From the NCBI GenBank assembly GCA_023411115.1, contig JAEYPF010000013.1:156008-220007 (forward strand): 64,000 bases of DNA, given 5' to 3'. This DNA comes from Methanobacteriota archaeon. GTDB lineage: Archaea; Methanobacteriota; Methanobacteria; Methanobacteriales; Methanobacteriaceae. The notes below the pieces were generated by a model. The model had not been told where the DNA came from. It ran no database searches and was given only the letters and a program-made list of their open reading frames with translations. A program made the position numbers and the translations under genes. Shown piece by piece: positions 44,610 through 53,220 of this stretch (position 1 is the first letter of the stretch; each line of letters starts with the position of its first letter).

Positions 44610-45764
44610 TTAACTGCTTAAGAGCAAAACGATTCCTTTTATTTTGTCTATGGGTGCATCTGTTTTAATTCCAGTAGGTTTAAAATGAGTTCTTGATGCA
44701 AAATAGCCATTATCTTTCAGGGATTCTAAAACATTGTCAAGGCGAGGGGCGCTTACTTTCAAGTTTTTACTGATCTCATGGAGGTCGTAATAAGTTGCTG
44801 GAGCATTTGCTTCATCATAAGCCAGATTTAGAAGTTTAAGGACTTTTTTTTTCTGATTTATTTTTGTATTTTCCACATTTTTTAACATTTCATCTACAAA
44901 CTGCTGATCTGAAATTTTACTGCACCAGAGTGGACCTACGGTCTTGAAATTCTTGCCGCATACTGGACAAATAGATGAAACTTTAGGGGCTATGCCCTGA
45001 ATTACAGTTCTATTGAGGCAGTTATCACAGTGTAATATGTATCCTATACTATTTTTTAAGGATGCATCGGTTATTTTTGCTCCTTTGCTGACTTTTGCAT
45101 AGATCCGCATGTAATGCTCTGTACTGTGTGAGAATACTATGTCTATGCACTTTTTATATTTAGAAAAGGTCCTGGCAATGAAGCCTGCAAGAATTCTAAT
45201 TCCGATTTCATGGCAGTATTCAGTTTTAAGGGGCATAGCGCTGTATTTTCTGATGCAAGGTTCCTTATATGTTCCACATAATCCTGAAGTATCAGTGGCT
45301 GTGGCACATATCATTCCTTCGGATTTTAAGCTAATTCCGGATGATTCGATGTAAAAAGAAGGCGTTCCGAATGGATCTATATCAACAACGTCAAATTTTC
45401 CCTTGCACTTCCTAAGTAAGATATTTGCATCTTCTTTACAGACTTTTACATTATCTACTTTATTTGCTTCAATATTTTCATTTGCAAATTCAACTGCCAG
45501 CGGATTTATATCACTTATAACAACTCTTGAAATGCCATCTATTTCTTTTGCGTATCTTACTCCTCGTATTCCGCTTCCTCCAAAGGCATCGCATATGCTG
45601 ATTTCATGCCCCAATTCTTTTTGATAAGTTTTTATTGCAATTACAGATAGGTCTCTGTTGAGTTCCATTACTGGGTTATAAAAAACAGGGGCTTTAGAAG
45701 ATACCTTATCAAATTCTGGAGTTTTAATCTTCACAAGTCCTTCTTGAATAGTTTTAGTGTCCAT
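44610..45764 (-). CDS. trm1: tRNA (guanine-26 N2)-dimethyltransferase
   Basis: Methylates G26 of tRNAs. A Rossmann SAM domain has DAFGGSGIRGVRYAKE and DIDPFGTPSFYIES (the DPFG motif near the catalytic site). The C-terminal half carries a zinc-binding motif (CDNCLNR with CPVCGK) and the family's winged-helix end. The 384-residue length is normal. The gene stands alone. Confidence 0.95.
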   Translation of the reverse strand: MDTKTIQEGLVKIKTPEFDKVSSKAPVFYNPVMELNRDLSVIAIKTYQKELGHEISICDAFGGSGIRGVRYAKEIDGISRVVISDINPLAVEFANENIEANKVDNVKVCKEDANILLRKCKGKFDVVDIDPFGTPSFYIESSGISLKSEGMICATATDTSGLCGTYKEPCIRKYSAMPLKTEYCHEIGIRILAGFIARTFSKYKKCIDIVFSHSTEHYMRIYAKVSKGAKITDASLKNSIGYILHCDNCLNRTVIQGIAPKVSSICPVCGKNFKTVGPLWCSKISDQQFVDEMLKNVENTKINQKKKVLKLLNLAYDEANAPATYYDLHEISKNLKVSAPRLDNVLESLKDNGYFASRTHFKPTGIKTDAPIDKIKGIVLLLSS

Positions 45765-46037
45765 AATTTAACCTGAGTATAATCTTAAATTTAAAAATCT
45801 CATATCTGGTAATAATCATCAAATATTGGGTAAATTGAATCTTTTATAATTTAATTCAGTATGCTATTTGAATTTATAGTTTTTAAAATATAGGAATGGT
45901 TTGAGTATTCTAATAATTAAATCCATTATACTTTAGAATTTAAGTTTTAATAGAGTAAATATGATCTTATATAATTTATTTATGTCATGGCGTGTAATAG
46001 TAATAGATATTAAAATTTGTAATCTTTTAAAGGAGGA

Positions 46038-46970
46038 ATGGCCATATTAAAAATTCCATTTTTATATAATGCAGAGTCTGGTGAAAATAACTGGTGGCGA
46101 TACCTAACTACAATTGCAGCATCTTGGGGAATACAGATAGTATTTGGATTAGTGTTAATAATGGTGCTTTTTGTAGCATGGGCGTCTCAAAAGGGTATTT
46201 ACGCAGCTCGTCTGGAAATTAGCTCCCTTCAATCAAATCCATTATTTATAGTAGTATTAACTTTGGCCGGGTTTGCACTTTCATACTTATTTTTCTATAT
46301 TTTTATACGTAAAGTTCACAATAGGGAGTTTATATCGATTATTAATACTAAATCAAAGGTTAGATGGGGTAAAATATTAAAAGGGGCCGTAATATGGCTT
46401 TCTATCGTGGGAATATTAACAATAATTTTCTATTTAATTAAACCTACCAGTTATGAAGTAACATTTAACCCGACTGCATTTGGAGTGCTGTTGATTTTAA
46501 GTTTAATAACGTTTCCAATACAGGCATCCTTTGAAGAAGTGTTCTTTAGGGGATATTTAATGCAGGGATTTGGTTTGTTAAGTAAAAAACCAGTTATACC
46601 TATTCTGGCCACTGCACTTATATTTGGTCTTGGACATGTGGCAAATGGAACCAGTATAACCATGGATATCTTTTTATTAATTGATACAATCATAGTAGGT
46701 ATAATGTTGGGTACCATTACGTTAGGTGAGAATGGTATAGAAACAGCAATTGGAATACACATCATAAATAATCTTTATGCAGTATTAGTAGTTAGTTCCC
46801 CCAGCGGAATATTCGGTAATTTACCCTCTATCCTGACTACATCATCCAATCCATATACTGACCTTGTTTTTACGACTATTGCTGCTGTAATTGCGATAAT
46901 CGTTATATTCTGGAATAAAAAAGATAAACTAAGGGATATATTCCGATGGGAAGATGCAGAACCTAATTAA
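46038..46970 (+). CDS. CPBP-family intramembrane metalloprotease
   Basis: Membrane protein of 310 residues with about eight helices and the Abi/CPBP motifs EEVFFRGYLMQ (EExxxR), FGLGHVANG and a later IHIINNL. Relatives cleave prenylated or other membrane proteins, and some protect against bacteriocins. The ATG is only about two bases from AAAGGAGG, unusually close, but no other start fits. Confidence 0.85.
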   Translation: MAILKIPFLYNAESGENNWWRYLTTIAASWGIQIVFGLVLIMVLFVAWASQKGIYAARLEISSLQSNPLFIVVLTLAGFALSYLFFYIFIRKVHNREFISIINTKSKVRWGKILKGAVIWLSIVGILTIIFYLIKPTSYEVTFNPTAFGVLLILSLITFPIQASFEEVFFRGYLMQGFGLLSKKPVIPILATALIFGLGHVANGTSITMDIFLLIDTIIVGIMLGTITLGENGIETAIGIHIINNLYAVLVVSSPSGIFGNLPSILTTSSNPYTDLVFTTIAAVIAIIVIFWNKKDKLRDIFRWEDAEPN

Positions 46971-47128
46971 ATGTTTAATGAACTTTTAAGTTTTTAACTT
47001 CTTTTTTTATTTGCATCGTTTCAATCCAGATCACTTCAAAATCAGATCATTTCAAATATTTTTTAGACAGATTTACATTGAATAATTTTTAAATAATTTC
47101 ACTAAAAAGCTATTTAAGTAGGGTTGAA

Positions 47129-47204
47129 ATATAAAAACAGATGAGGAATTAATGTATGATAAAAGCCGTAATTATGCAAAAAGGCTTAATTACTGTTTTT
47201 ATAT
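47129..47204 (+). ncRNA. Structured leader candidate upstream of the DegT aminotransferase gene
   Basis: ATATAAAAACA (47129-47139) pairs with TGTTTTTATAT (47194-47204), enclosing an inner helix GTAATTA (47168-47174) with TAATTAC (47087 in the loop numbering, i.e. 47187-47193). AGCC (47164-47167) and GGCT (47183-47186) extend the inner helix. The whole lies 38 bases before the gene. No known riboswitch class is recognised. Confidence 0.4.
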
Positions 47205-47241
47205 CATTGAATTATTGTTGATTGACTAAAGGTGATACTTA

Positions 47242-48339
47242 ATGATACCAATTGCTAAACCATTTATTGGTGATGAGGAGATTAGAGAAGTAGAGGCAGT
47301 TTTAAAATCTGGATTTATTGCACAGGGACCTAAGGTCGCTGAATTTGAAGGTAAATTTGCAGATTATATTGGTACTGGACACGCTATTGCTACAAGTTCG
47401 GGAACTACAGCCTTACACATAGCCCTTCTTTCTGCAGGAATTGGTAAAGGTGATGAGGTAATAACTACTCCGTTTTCCTTTGCTGCAACAGCCAATTCTG
47501 TTCTTTATGTAGATGCAAAACCAGTATTTGTAGATATAAATCCTGAAACCTATAATATAAACCCTGAAAAAATTGAAGAGGCTATAACTGATAAGACAAA
47601 AGCCATAATGCCAGTGCACCTTTACGGTCAACCTGCAGATATGGATCCAATATGCAAAATAGCGAAAGATCATAACCTTAGAGTGATTGAAGATGCTGCA
47701 CAGGCTCATGGAGCTATTTATAACGGCCATAAAGTTGGATCAATTGGAGACATGGCATGTTTCAGTTTTTACCCCACAAAAAACATTACCACAAGTGAAG
47801 GCGGCATGATAACAACTGATGATGATATATTTGATAAAGATGCGCGCGCTTTAAGGGCACACGGTGAAAGTGAAAGATATGAACATGTTATTCTGGGATA
47901 CAATTTTAGAATGACCGATATTTCAGCAGCAATAGGAGTAGTTCAGCTTAGACGACTTGAGGAATTCAATGAGAAAAGAATAGAAAATGCAGAATATTTA
48001 ACCGAGCATATAAACACCATTGAAGGAATTGAACCTCCATATGTAGCAGAAAATGTTAAACATGTATTTCACCAGTATACCATCAGGGTAAAAGACGGTA
48101 AAAGAGATGCCTTAAAAGAATTTTTAACTAATGAAGGAATCGGAAATGGTATTCACTATCCTAAGCCTATTTATAAACAAAAGCTTTATGAAAATTTAGG
48201 ATATGCTGCTGACTGTCCTGAAGCACAAAAAGCCGCAGATGAAGTGCTTTCTATTCCAGTAAATCCGGCATTAAGTGCTGAAGATCTTGGAACAATTGTT
48301 TCAGTACTTGAAGATGCTTCAGATAGAATTTTTAAATGA
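47242..48339 (+). CDS. DegT/DnrJ/EryC1/StrS-family sugar aminotransferase
   Basis: PLP-dependent aminotransferase of 365 residues, of the type that aminates keto-sugars for surface glycans. Family features: AQGPKVAEFEGKFADYIG, GDEVITTPFSFAATANSV, AIMPVHLYGQPADMD, and the catalytic Lys in SFYPTKNITTSEGGMI. No other glycan gene is next to it. The 3' flank is T-rich and probably ends transcription. Confidence 0.92.
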   Translation: MIPIAKPFIGDEEIREVEAVLKSGFIAQGPKVAEFEGKFADYIGTGHAIATSSGTTALHIALLSAGIGKGDEVITTPFSFAATANSVLYVDAKPVFVDINPETYNINPEKIEEAITDKTKAIMPVHLYGQPADMDPICKIAKDHNLRVIEDAAQAHGAIYNGHKVGSIGDMACFSFYPTKNITTSEGGMITTDDDIFDKDARALRAHGESERYEHVILGYNFRMTDISAAIGVVQLRRLEEFNEKRIENAEYLTEHINTIEGIEPPYVAENVKHVFHQYTIRVKDGKRDALKEFLTNEGIGNGIHYPKPIYKQKLYENLGYAADCPEAQKAADEVLSIPVNPALSAEDLGTIVSVLEDASDRIFK

Positions 48340-48553
48340 TGTTTTTGTTTTCTTAAACAGATAAAATTCTTTTATTTTTATTATTTGCTTATTTTAAGAT
48401 CTATTTTTTTTAAAATTTGCATTTATTATCCGTATTTTTTTGTTTTAAATAATTTTGTATTAATATTGAATTTTTAATTTTTTATTGTAATAATTTTTTA
48501 TAGTATAGTATTAATTTTTTATAGAACCTTTCATATAATTATAACAAAGAGTA
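48340..48553 (+). promoter_or_regulatory. Spacer and promoter of the TM-helix gene
   Basis: T-rich DNA that probably ends the aminotransferase transcript, then AT-rich DNA. TTTTTTATAGAACC (48515-48528) is the likely TATA element and would start transcription just before the hairpin array. No gene seen. Confidence 0.35.
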
Positions 48554-48667
48554 TTGAGGTTGAGAAAAATCTTCGATTTTTCTAACCTCAAAAAATATTG
48601 AAAATATTTTTTGGAGGTCATAAAAATTCATTCTGAATTTTTGGAACCCAAGATTATTAAAAATAAT
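48554..48667 (+). promoter_or_regulatory. Hairpin array in the leader of the TM-helix gene
   Basis: Four hairpins in tandem. (1) 48554-48591: 17 bp with one bulged G, core AGAAAAATC/GATTTTTCT, loop TTC, outer helix TTGAGGTT/AACCTCAA. (2) 48590-48612: 10 bp, loop GAA. (3) 48622-48642: AAAAATTCA/TGAATTTTT, loop TTC. (4) 48653-48667: ATTATT/AATAAT, loop AAA. GGAGGT follows hairpin 2 and again hairpin 4; the last one (48669-48674) is the ribosome binding site. Confidence 0.6.
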
Positions 48668-48680
48668 TGGAGGTGATTAA

Positions 48681-49436
48681 ATGGTTTTTGAGAGTGTAAT
48701 GCAAAGCCTTTCCAGTACTGCAAATATGATAATTCAATTCATACCTGCTTTAATTGGCGCTATTATAATCCTGATAATTGGATGGATTGTAGGCCGTGTA
48801 GCTGGTGGACTTTTATCTAAACTACTCCAGAAAACTAATATTGATGAAACAGTGGGTAAAACTGACTTTGGCGTAACAATAGAAAAGTCTGGAATGACTG
48901 TTTCGGGACTATTCGGTGCACTCTTTAAATGGTTCATATATCTAATATTCATAATGGCCGCTGTAAACGTTTTAAACATACCAATATTCGCTAATTTCCT
49001 GAACGCAGTAGTTCTATACATACCAAACCTTATTGCGGGAGTTCTAGTACTCGTAGTAGGTTTAATAGCAGTCAATTTCCTCATGAAATGGGTAGGTGGC
49101 ATGTTGAAAGGTGAAGATGTTCCATTTACCAACTGGATAGTTATTGGATTACAGGCGTTGCTTTCACTGGTGGTAATTGTAATTGCATTAGATCAATGGC
49201 GTATTCAAACAGCGATTATATACACTTTCCTGGTTCCGCTGGCATGGGGAATTTCTGCAGGACTTGCAATTGCAATAGGAATCGCTGTAGGTGTAGGAGC
49301 TAAAGATGTCGTTGCTGAATACTTACGAAAAATGTCAGAAACTGGAGAAGCAAAGGTTAAAGAGAAAGCAGGTGGAGAAGCCGGAAAAGAAGAAGAGTTC
49401 CGTGAACCTGGAGAAGGGATGCCAAAGAAATTCTAA
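48681..49436 (+). CDS. MscS-like TM-helix channel protein
   Basis: Membrane protein of 251 residues with about five helices. Two copies of the conserved TM-helix repeat (PF05552-like) are visible: FIPALIGAIIILIIGWIVGR near 20-40 and YIPNLIAGVLVLVVGLIAV near 113-132. It lacks the full MscS beta domain and ends in a charged tail (about 205-251, rich in Glu, Lys and Gly). It probably forms a small mechanosensitive-type channel or scaffold. Confidence 0.8.
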   Translation: MVFESVMQSLSSTANMIIQFIPALIGAIIILIIGWIVGRVAGGLLSKLLQKTNIDETVGKTDFGVTIEKSGMTVSGLFGALFKWFIYLIFIMAAVNVLNIPIFANFLNAVVLYIPNLIAGVLVLVVGLIAVNFLMKWVGGMLKGEDVPFTNWIVIGLQALLSLVVIVIALDQWRIQTAIIYTFLVPLAWGISAGLAIAIGIAVGVGAKDVVAEYLRKMSETGEAKVKEKAGGEAGKEEEFREPGEGMPKKF

Positions 49437-49456
49437 AACCTTCTTCTTCATTTTAT

Positions 49457-50836
49457 TTAGAAATAAACAACATATTGATTTATAAAGGCAAGTACTACCA
49501 CTGATAAGATAGAGATGATAAATACGGTTATCATTGATTCGATTAATATTCTATTTTTATTATTAGAACCTTTTCTATATAAAATCAGGAAAAGTAATGG
49601 AAATATAGGAATGAAATATCTACTCTGAATTCCATTTACTATTGGTGCCCCAACAAAAGTCCAAGTAATGTATTCAATAAGGAAAATAATTAGTGTAATC
49701 GATAAAAATAATCCTAATATTGCGTATTTTTGCAGAGGAATGATCTTAGTGGAACTTTTATCAAGAAAGGCCATTATAAACAGTGCAATGATATATATAA
49801 TATATACCCAGTAAGGAAGGGGCATCTCTGACCAGCCCCAAACGCCAACAATAATAGATGGCAACATACCTAAATTATATGTGAATAAAGTATTCGCCAG
49901 TATTTGAATAAAATTGAAGGGGTGCAGTAAAACGAAAAATAATTGGCCTTTAACAGATACTCCAGGATTAATGGTCATGTATAATCCAGTAGTCATCAAG
50001 TTCCATGTACCAAGGAGTAAAAGAGTAAGTAGAGATATAAGTCCAAATATTAATAACATTCTTTTTTTATCCCTGAATTTACTGGCTGGAATTAAGAAAA
50101 ACATAAAAAACAGCAATATGTAGGGCAATTTAGTTAAACCCAGTAATAAACTGACTAAAATTAGAATTAAGACATGTTTTTTCTCAATTTTTTTTATATT
50201 TGTATCTAGGGAAAATTTAAGGAAAATTGCTATGGTAAGAAAGGACAATGCTATAGTTAAACTATCTGCTGAAAGAGATGCCGCCTGAAACAGGGTCAGC
50301 GGCATTAATGATATGGCTAGAAAAATCCATTTAAACACAGGCGTTATTTTAATAGCTAAATAAATAATAAAAAGCCATAACAGTAGATTTCCAAGTCTCC
50401 CCAGGTACAGTAATATTAAAGGGGACAAACCAAACAATTTTCCAAGGGCCATAAATAAAACAGCAGCTAAATACGGAACTGGGGAATAGGTAATAACAAT
50501 AAATTTCGAAATATCCACAAAAACCGTATTATCATTATTATAATGCATATTTAACAGAGAATAAATACCTATTTTTTCTCTATTATTGATGAAAAATGCC
50601 CATTTTTGATAAATACTATCAGTCAAAATTTTCGCTGATTTTGGAACATAAACACCTGCCAGATTATTTCCTATTTTTACAGGAATTATATTTCCATTAC
50701 TTATATCCAGTGCTTTATAATAATGGTCATATTCATCAGGGATCTGAAAAGGAGGAACTGTAATTAAAAAGGCTATTCCATAGATCAAACCTACAATAAC
50801 AAATATGTATTGTGGATTTAATCTTTTAATGTTCAT
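49457..50836 (-). CDS. DUF2142 membrane protein
   Basis: Integral membrane protein of 459 residues with about 12 helices. The conserved first outside loop reads VPPFQIPDEYDHYYKALDIS, the DUF2142 signature (PPFQxPDExxH). Related to GT-C glycosyltransferases and often in surface polysaccharide clusters. The C-terminal flank converges with the TM-helix gene, 20 bases away. Confidence 0.85.
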   Translation of the reverse strand: MNIKRLNPQYIFVIVGLIYGIAFLITVPPFQIPDEYDHYYKALDISNGNIIPVKIGNNLAGVYVPKSAKILTDSIYQKWAFFINNREKIGIYSLLNMHYNNDNTVFVDISKFIVITYSPVPYLAAVLFMALGKLFGLSPLILLYLGRLGNLLLWLFIIYLAIKITPVFKWIFLAISLMPLTLFQAASLSADSLTIALSFLTIAIFLKFSLDTNIKKIEKKHVLILILVSLLLGLTKLPYILLFFMFFLIPASKFRDKKRMLLIFGLISLLTLLLLGTWNLMTTGLYMTINPGVSVKGQLFFVLLHPFNFIQILANTLFTYNLGMLPSIIVGVWGWSEMPLPYWVYIIYIIALFIMAFLDKSSTKIIPLQKYAILGLFLSITLIIFLIEYITWTFVGAPIVNGIQSRYFIPIFPLLFLILYRKGSNNKNRILIESMITVFIISILSVVVLAFINQYVVYF

Positions 50837-51009
50837 ATAGAAGTTATATGGGCTTAATGATATAAAAAATTTAAGAATAGTAATACTATGGGTTTTAAAT
50901 AAAACGTATTTAAAAGAAAAAATATTTTAAATTACTTCAGTATACATTAAAAATAAGCTTCTAGATTGGGCTATTAGATTGTTCAAGGGCTGCTGTTCAT
51001 TTAAAGAGT

Positions 51010-51315
51010 TCATTTTCCCATTTTTTGTTCAACGGATCCAACTTTTTCTTCCATTGTCTTATCAGTATCCCTTCTATCGTCTATTTTTACGTGGGTTTCA
51101 ACTCTTTTTGCACCTTCTTTAAATATAGACTCATGAGCCTCTTTTATAGCACCGAAGAGTTTGTCCGGATCATTTGTTTCAATTAAGGTACCCATACCAG
51201 TTATTTTGTATTTTATGCCGTTATCTTCTAATGCAGATGCAGCAGCAGCTATATATTTACTTATGCTTGTTTCACAGGTCCCAACAGGGACTATGGTTAG
51301 TTCTGCAGATATCAT
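51010..51315 (-). CDS. MTH1187-family thiamine-binding-like protein
   Basis: Ferredoxin-like-fold protein of 101 residues, beginning MISAELTIVPVGT and with KYKITGMGTLIETND, typical of the MTH1187/YkoF-related family that binds thiamine or its precursor. The start at 51315 matches the first strand; the longer frame adds only a hydrophobic run. Confidence 0.88.
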   Translation of the reverse strand: MISAELTIVPVGTCETSISKYIAAAASALEDNGIKYKITGMGTLIETNDPDKLFGAIKEAHESIFKEGAKRVETHVKIDDRRDTDKTMEEKVGSVEQKMGK

Positions 51316-51413
51316 AATAATTATTATGTTCAACTTCATATATCAAATTTAGTTCAGTAGGATATTCAACATAAAATATTTCTCAAATAATCTGTAAAAC
51401 TATTCTTGATCGT

Positions 51414-52259
51414 ATGGTTACCAAGGAAGAATTCAATAAAAACATTGAAGACAATGTAAGAAAAATAATTGAAAAATATGAGCTGCTTGCAGATAATGAA
51501 AAAGTTGCAGTTGCTTTATCTGGTGGAAAAGATAGTATTTTAACTCTACACATGTTGAATAAATTTAAGGATGATTATAACATCGATCTAGTGGCCATAA
51601 CTATCGATGAAGGAATTTCAGGGTACAGGAATGAAGGTGTAGATGCGGCAAGAAAGAATGCAGAAGATTTAGGGATCAAATTAGTTGAGAAATCTTTTTT
51701 AGATGAATTTGGATTTGAACTTGACAATGTTTTTAATTTTTACAAGAGTGCATGTATACCCTGTGGAGTTTTCAGGAGATACTTGTTAAATAGAACTGCC
51801 TATGAAACTGGAGCCTGCAAAATTGCAACAGGTCATAACCTCGACGATGAAATACAATCATTTCTCATGAGTTTTTCGAGGGCAGATTTTAGAAGATTTT
51901 CGAAGTTTGGGCCGAAACTGGATGCCATCCATAAAAAACTTGTTCCAAGGATTAAACCACTGTGGAACGTACCTGAAAAACATGTTGGAATGTGGGTGGT
52001 TCTAAACAATATCGATGTTCATTTTGCAGAATGTCCTTACTCCCACATGTCTGCAAGATCCAAAATGAAGACATTTTTAAACAAGATGGAATCAAGGAGA
52101 AATGGAACAAAGGCAAATATACTTAAATCCTTTGGTGAAACATTCCAGTTTGAAAAAAAGCCGGCAAGTTTATATGAATGTGAAAAATGTGGTGAACCAT
52201 CCTCGCTAAATGTTTGTAAGGCATGTGAAATGCTTGAGGAAATAAATAATTTTATTTAA
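51414..52259 (+). CDS. TtuA/NcsA-type tRNA 2-thiolation enzyme
   Basis: ATP-pyrophosphatase of 281 residues that likely thiolates uridine in tRNA. The PP-loop ALSGGKDSILTLH is at about 34-46. A conserved CIPCGVFRRYLLN lies near 113 with a later Cys (AECPYSH), the three-Cys cluster site of TtuA/NcsA. The C-terminal zinc finger has CEKCGEPS and CKACEM, but the N-terminal zinc finger of TtuA is missing, replaced by a helical stretch. Confidence 0.85.
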   Translation: MVTKEEFNKNIEDNVRKIIEKYELLADNEKVAVALSGGKDSILTLHMLNKFKDDYNIDLVAITIDEGISGYRNEGVDAARKNAEDLGIKLVEKSFLDEFGFELDNVFNFYKSACIPCGVFRRYLLNRTAYETGACKIATGHNLDDEIQSFLMSFSRADFRRFSKFGPKLDAIHKKLVPRIKPLWNVPEKHVGMWVVLNNIDVHFAECPYSHMSARSKMKTFLNKMESRRNGTKANILKSFGETFQFEKKPASLYECEKCGEPSSLNVCKACEMLEEINNFI

Positions 52260-52484
52260 TTTTTCATAAATTAGTTGGGGACAGTATCGCCAATTGACTC
52301 CAAAAAAGATATTTACATTAGAAATACATTATAATAAATGGTTTAGAACTTACTTGATTTAATAGTACAAAATGGCTTTTCAAAATGTTCTAGCTATTTT
52401 GGGTAGTAAAACCTATGGGAAAGATGGGTTTTGAATTAATCTAGAGCTATCTTGTTAATTATGTAATTTGGGAGAGTAGATTAC

Positions 52485-52751
52485 ATGGACTTAGAACAAT
52501 TAAATAATGAGAAAAGGAACGTAGTTGGACAAATAAAGGCATATGAAGATCTTCAACAAGGATTAGAACTCATTAAGAAATATAATAGGGAAAACCACAA
52601 TAATGACGAATTAAAAGTGTATAGTACAGCTTATGAGCCTCATCTTGAAGAGATAACAGAATCTCATGTAGCAGAAAAAATAGAGCAGTTAACTAATAAT
52701 TTACTGTCAATATCAGAAAAAATCAACCAGATTAAACTGGCATCGAAATAA
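52485..52751 (+). CDS. Small coiled-coil protein of unknown function
   Basis: Predicted 88-residue protein, hydrophilic, with helical segments (EQLNNEKRNVVGQIKAYEDL and the C-terminal KIEQLTNNLLSISEKINQI) that may form a coiled coil. GGGAGAG precedes the ATG. No family recognised. Confidence 0.5.
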   Translation: MDLEQLNNEKRNVVGQIKAYEDLQQGLELIKKYNRENHNNDELKVYSTAYEPHLEEITESHVAEKIEQLTNNLLSISEKINQIKLASK

Positions 52752-52794
52752 AACTATTTATATTTCTATACAATGAAAAAATAATGATAATTTT

Positions 52795-52974
52795 TTAACA
52801 TCTCACTGCAAGGCGCGAATTTTGCGTGTTGCAATAAGGGCATTGGGGTGATGTACTCAGTACTAATTGATCTTGCCCTTCCATATCTTCAAGGCTTGTT
52901 GGAATATCTTTAGGTATATCATATTCTTTTCCACAATTATCGCATTTTATAACCCAGTTACTTGTATCCGCCAT
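52795..52974 (-). CDS. 59-residue zinc-ribbon protein
   Basis: Short gene on the minus strand, too small for common ORF cut-offs. The protein starts MADTSNWVIKCDNCGKEYD and has a second pair, CPYCNTQNSRLAVRC, giving a CxxC...CxxC zinc ribbon. AGGAGTG lies seven bases before the ATG. It is convergent with the coiled-coil gene. Function unknown. Confidence 0.7.
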   Translation of the reverse strand: MADTSNWVIKCDNCGKEYDIPKDIPTSLEDMEGQDQLVLSTSPQCPYCNTQNSRLAVRC

Positions 52975-53220
52975 TTTATAACACTCCTAACTAAATTATT
53001 GAGCATACCAATGAGTTATGTTTTGGAATGTTCAAGGAGATATTATGACATTCAATATAGATACTACTTTCTATTTGCTGATTTTAGAAAAAATTATTAA
53101 TTAGTAATGTTAAGTGAGGAATTTAACTTATTTTGCAATGAATATTAGCAGAATAACTATAAAACTGGTTTTATATTATTTGACGTCTTCAGTCCAGTAA
53201 AAATAAATAATTTTTTAAGT

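Noticed and set aside
52369..52402. 9-bp inverted repeat in the spacer before the coiled-coil gene
   Set aside because: Contains a wobble pair, long AT-rich loop, and no relation to a start or end of a gene; not stronger than chance.
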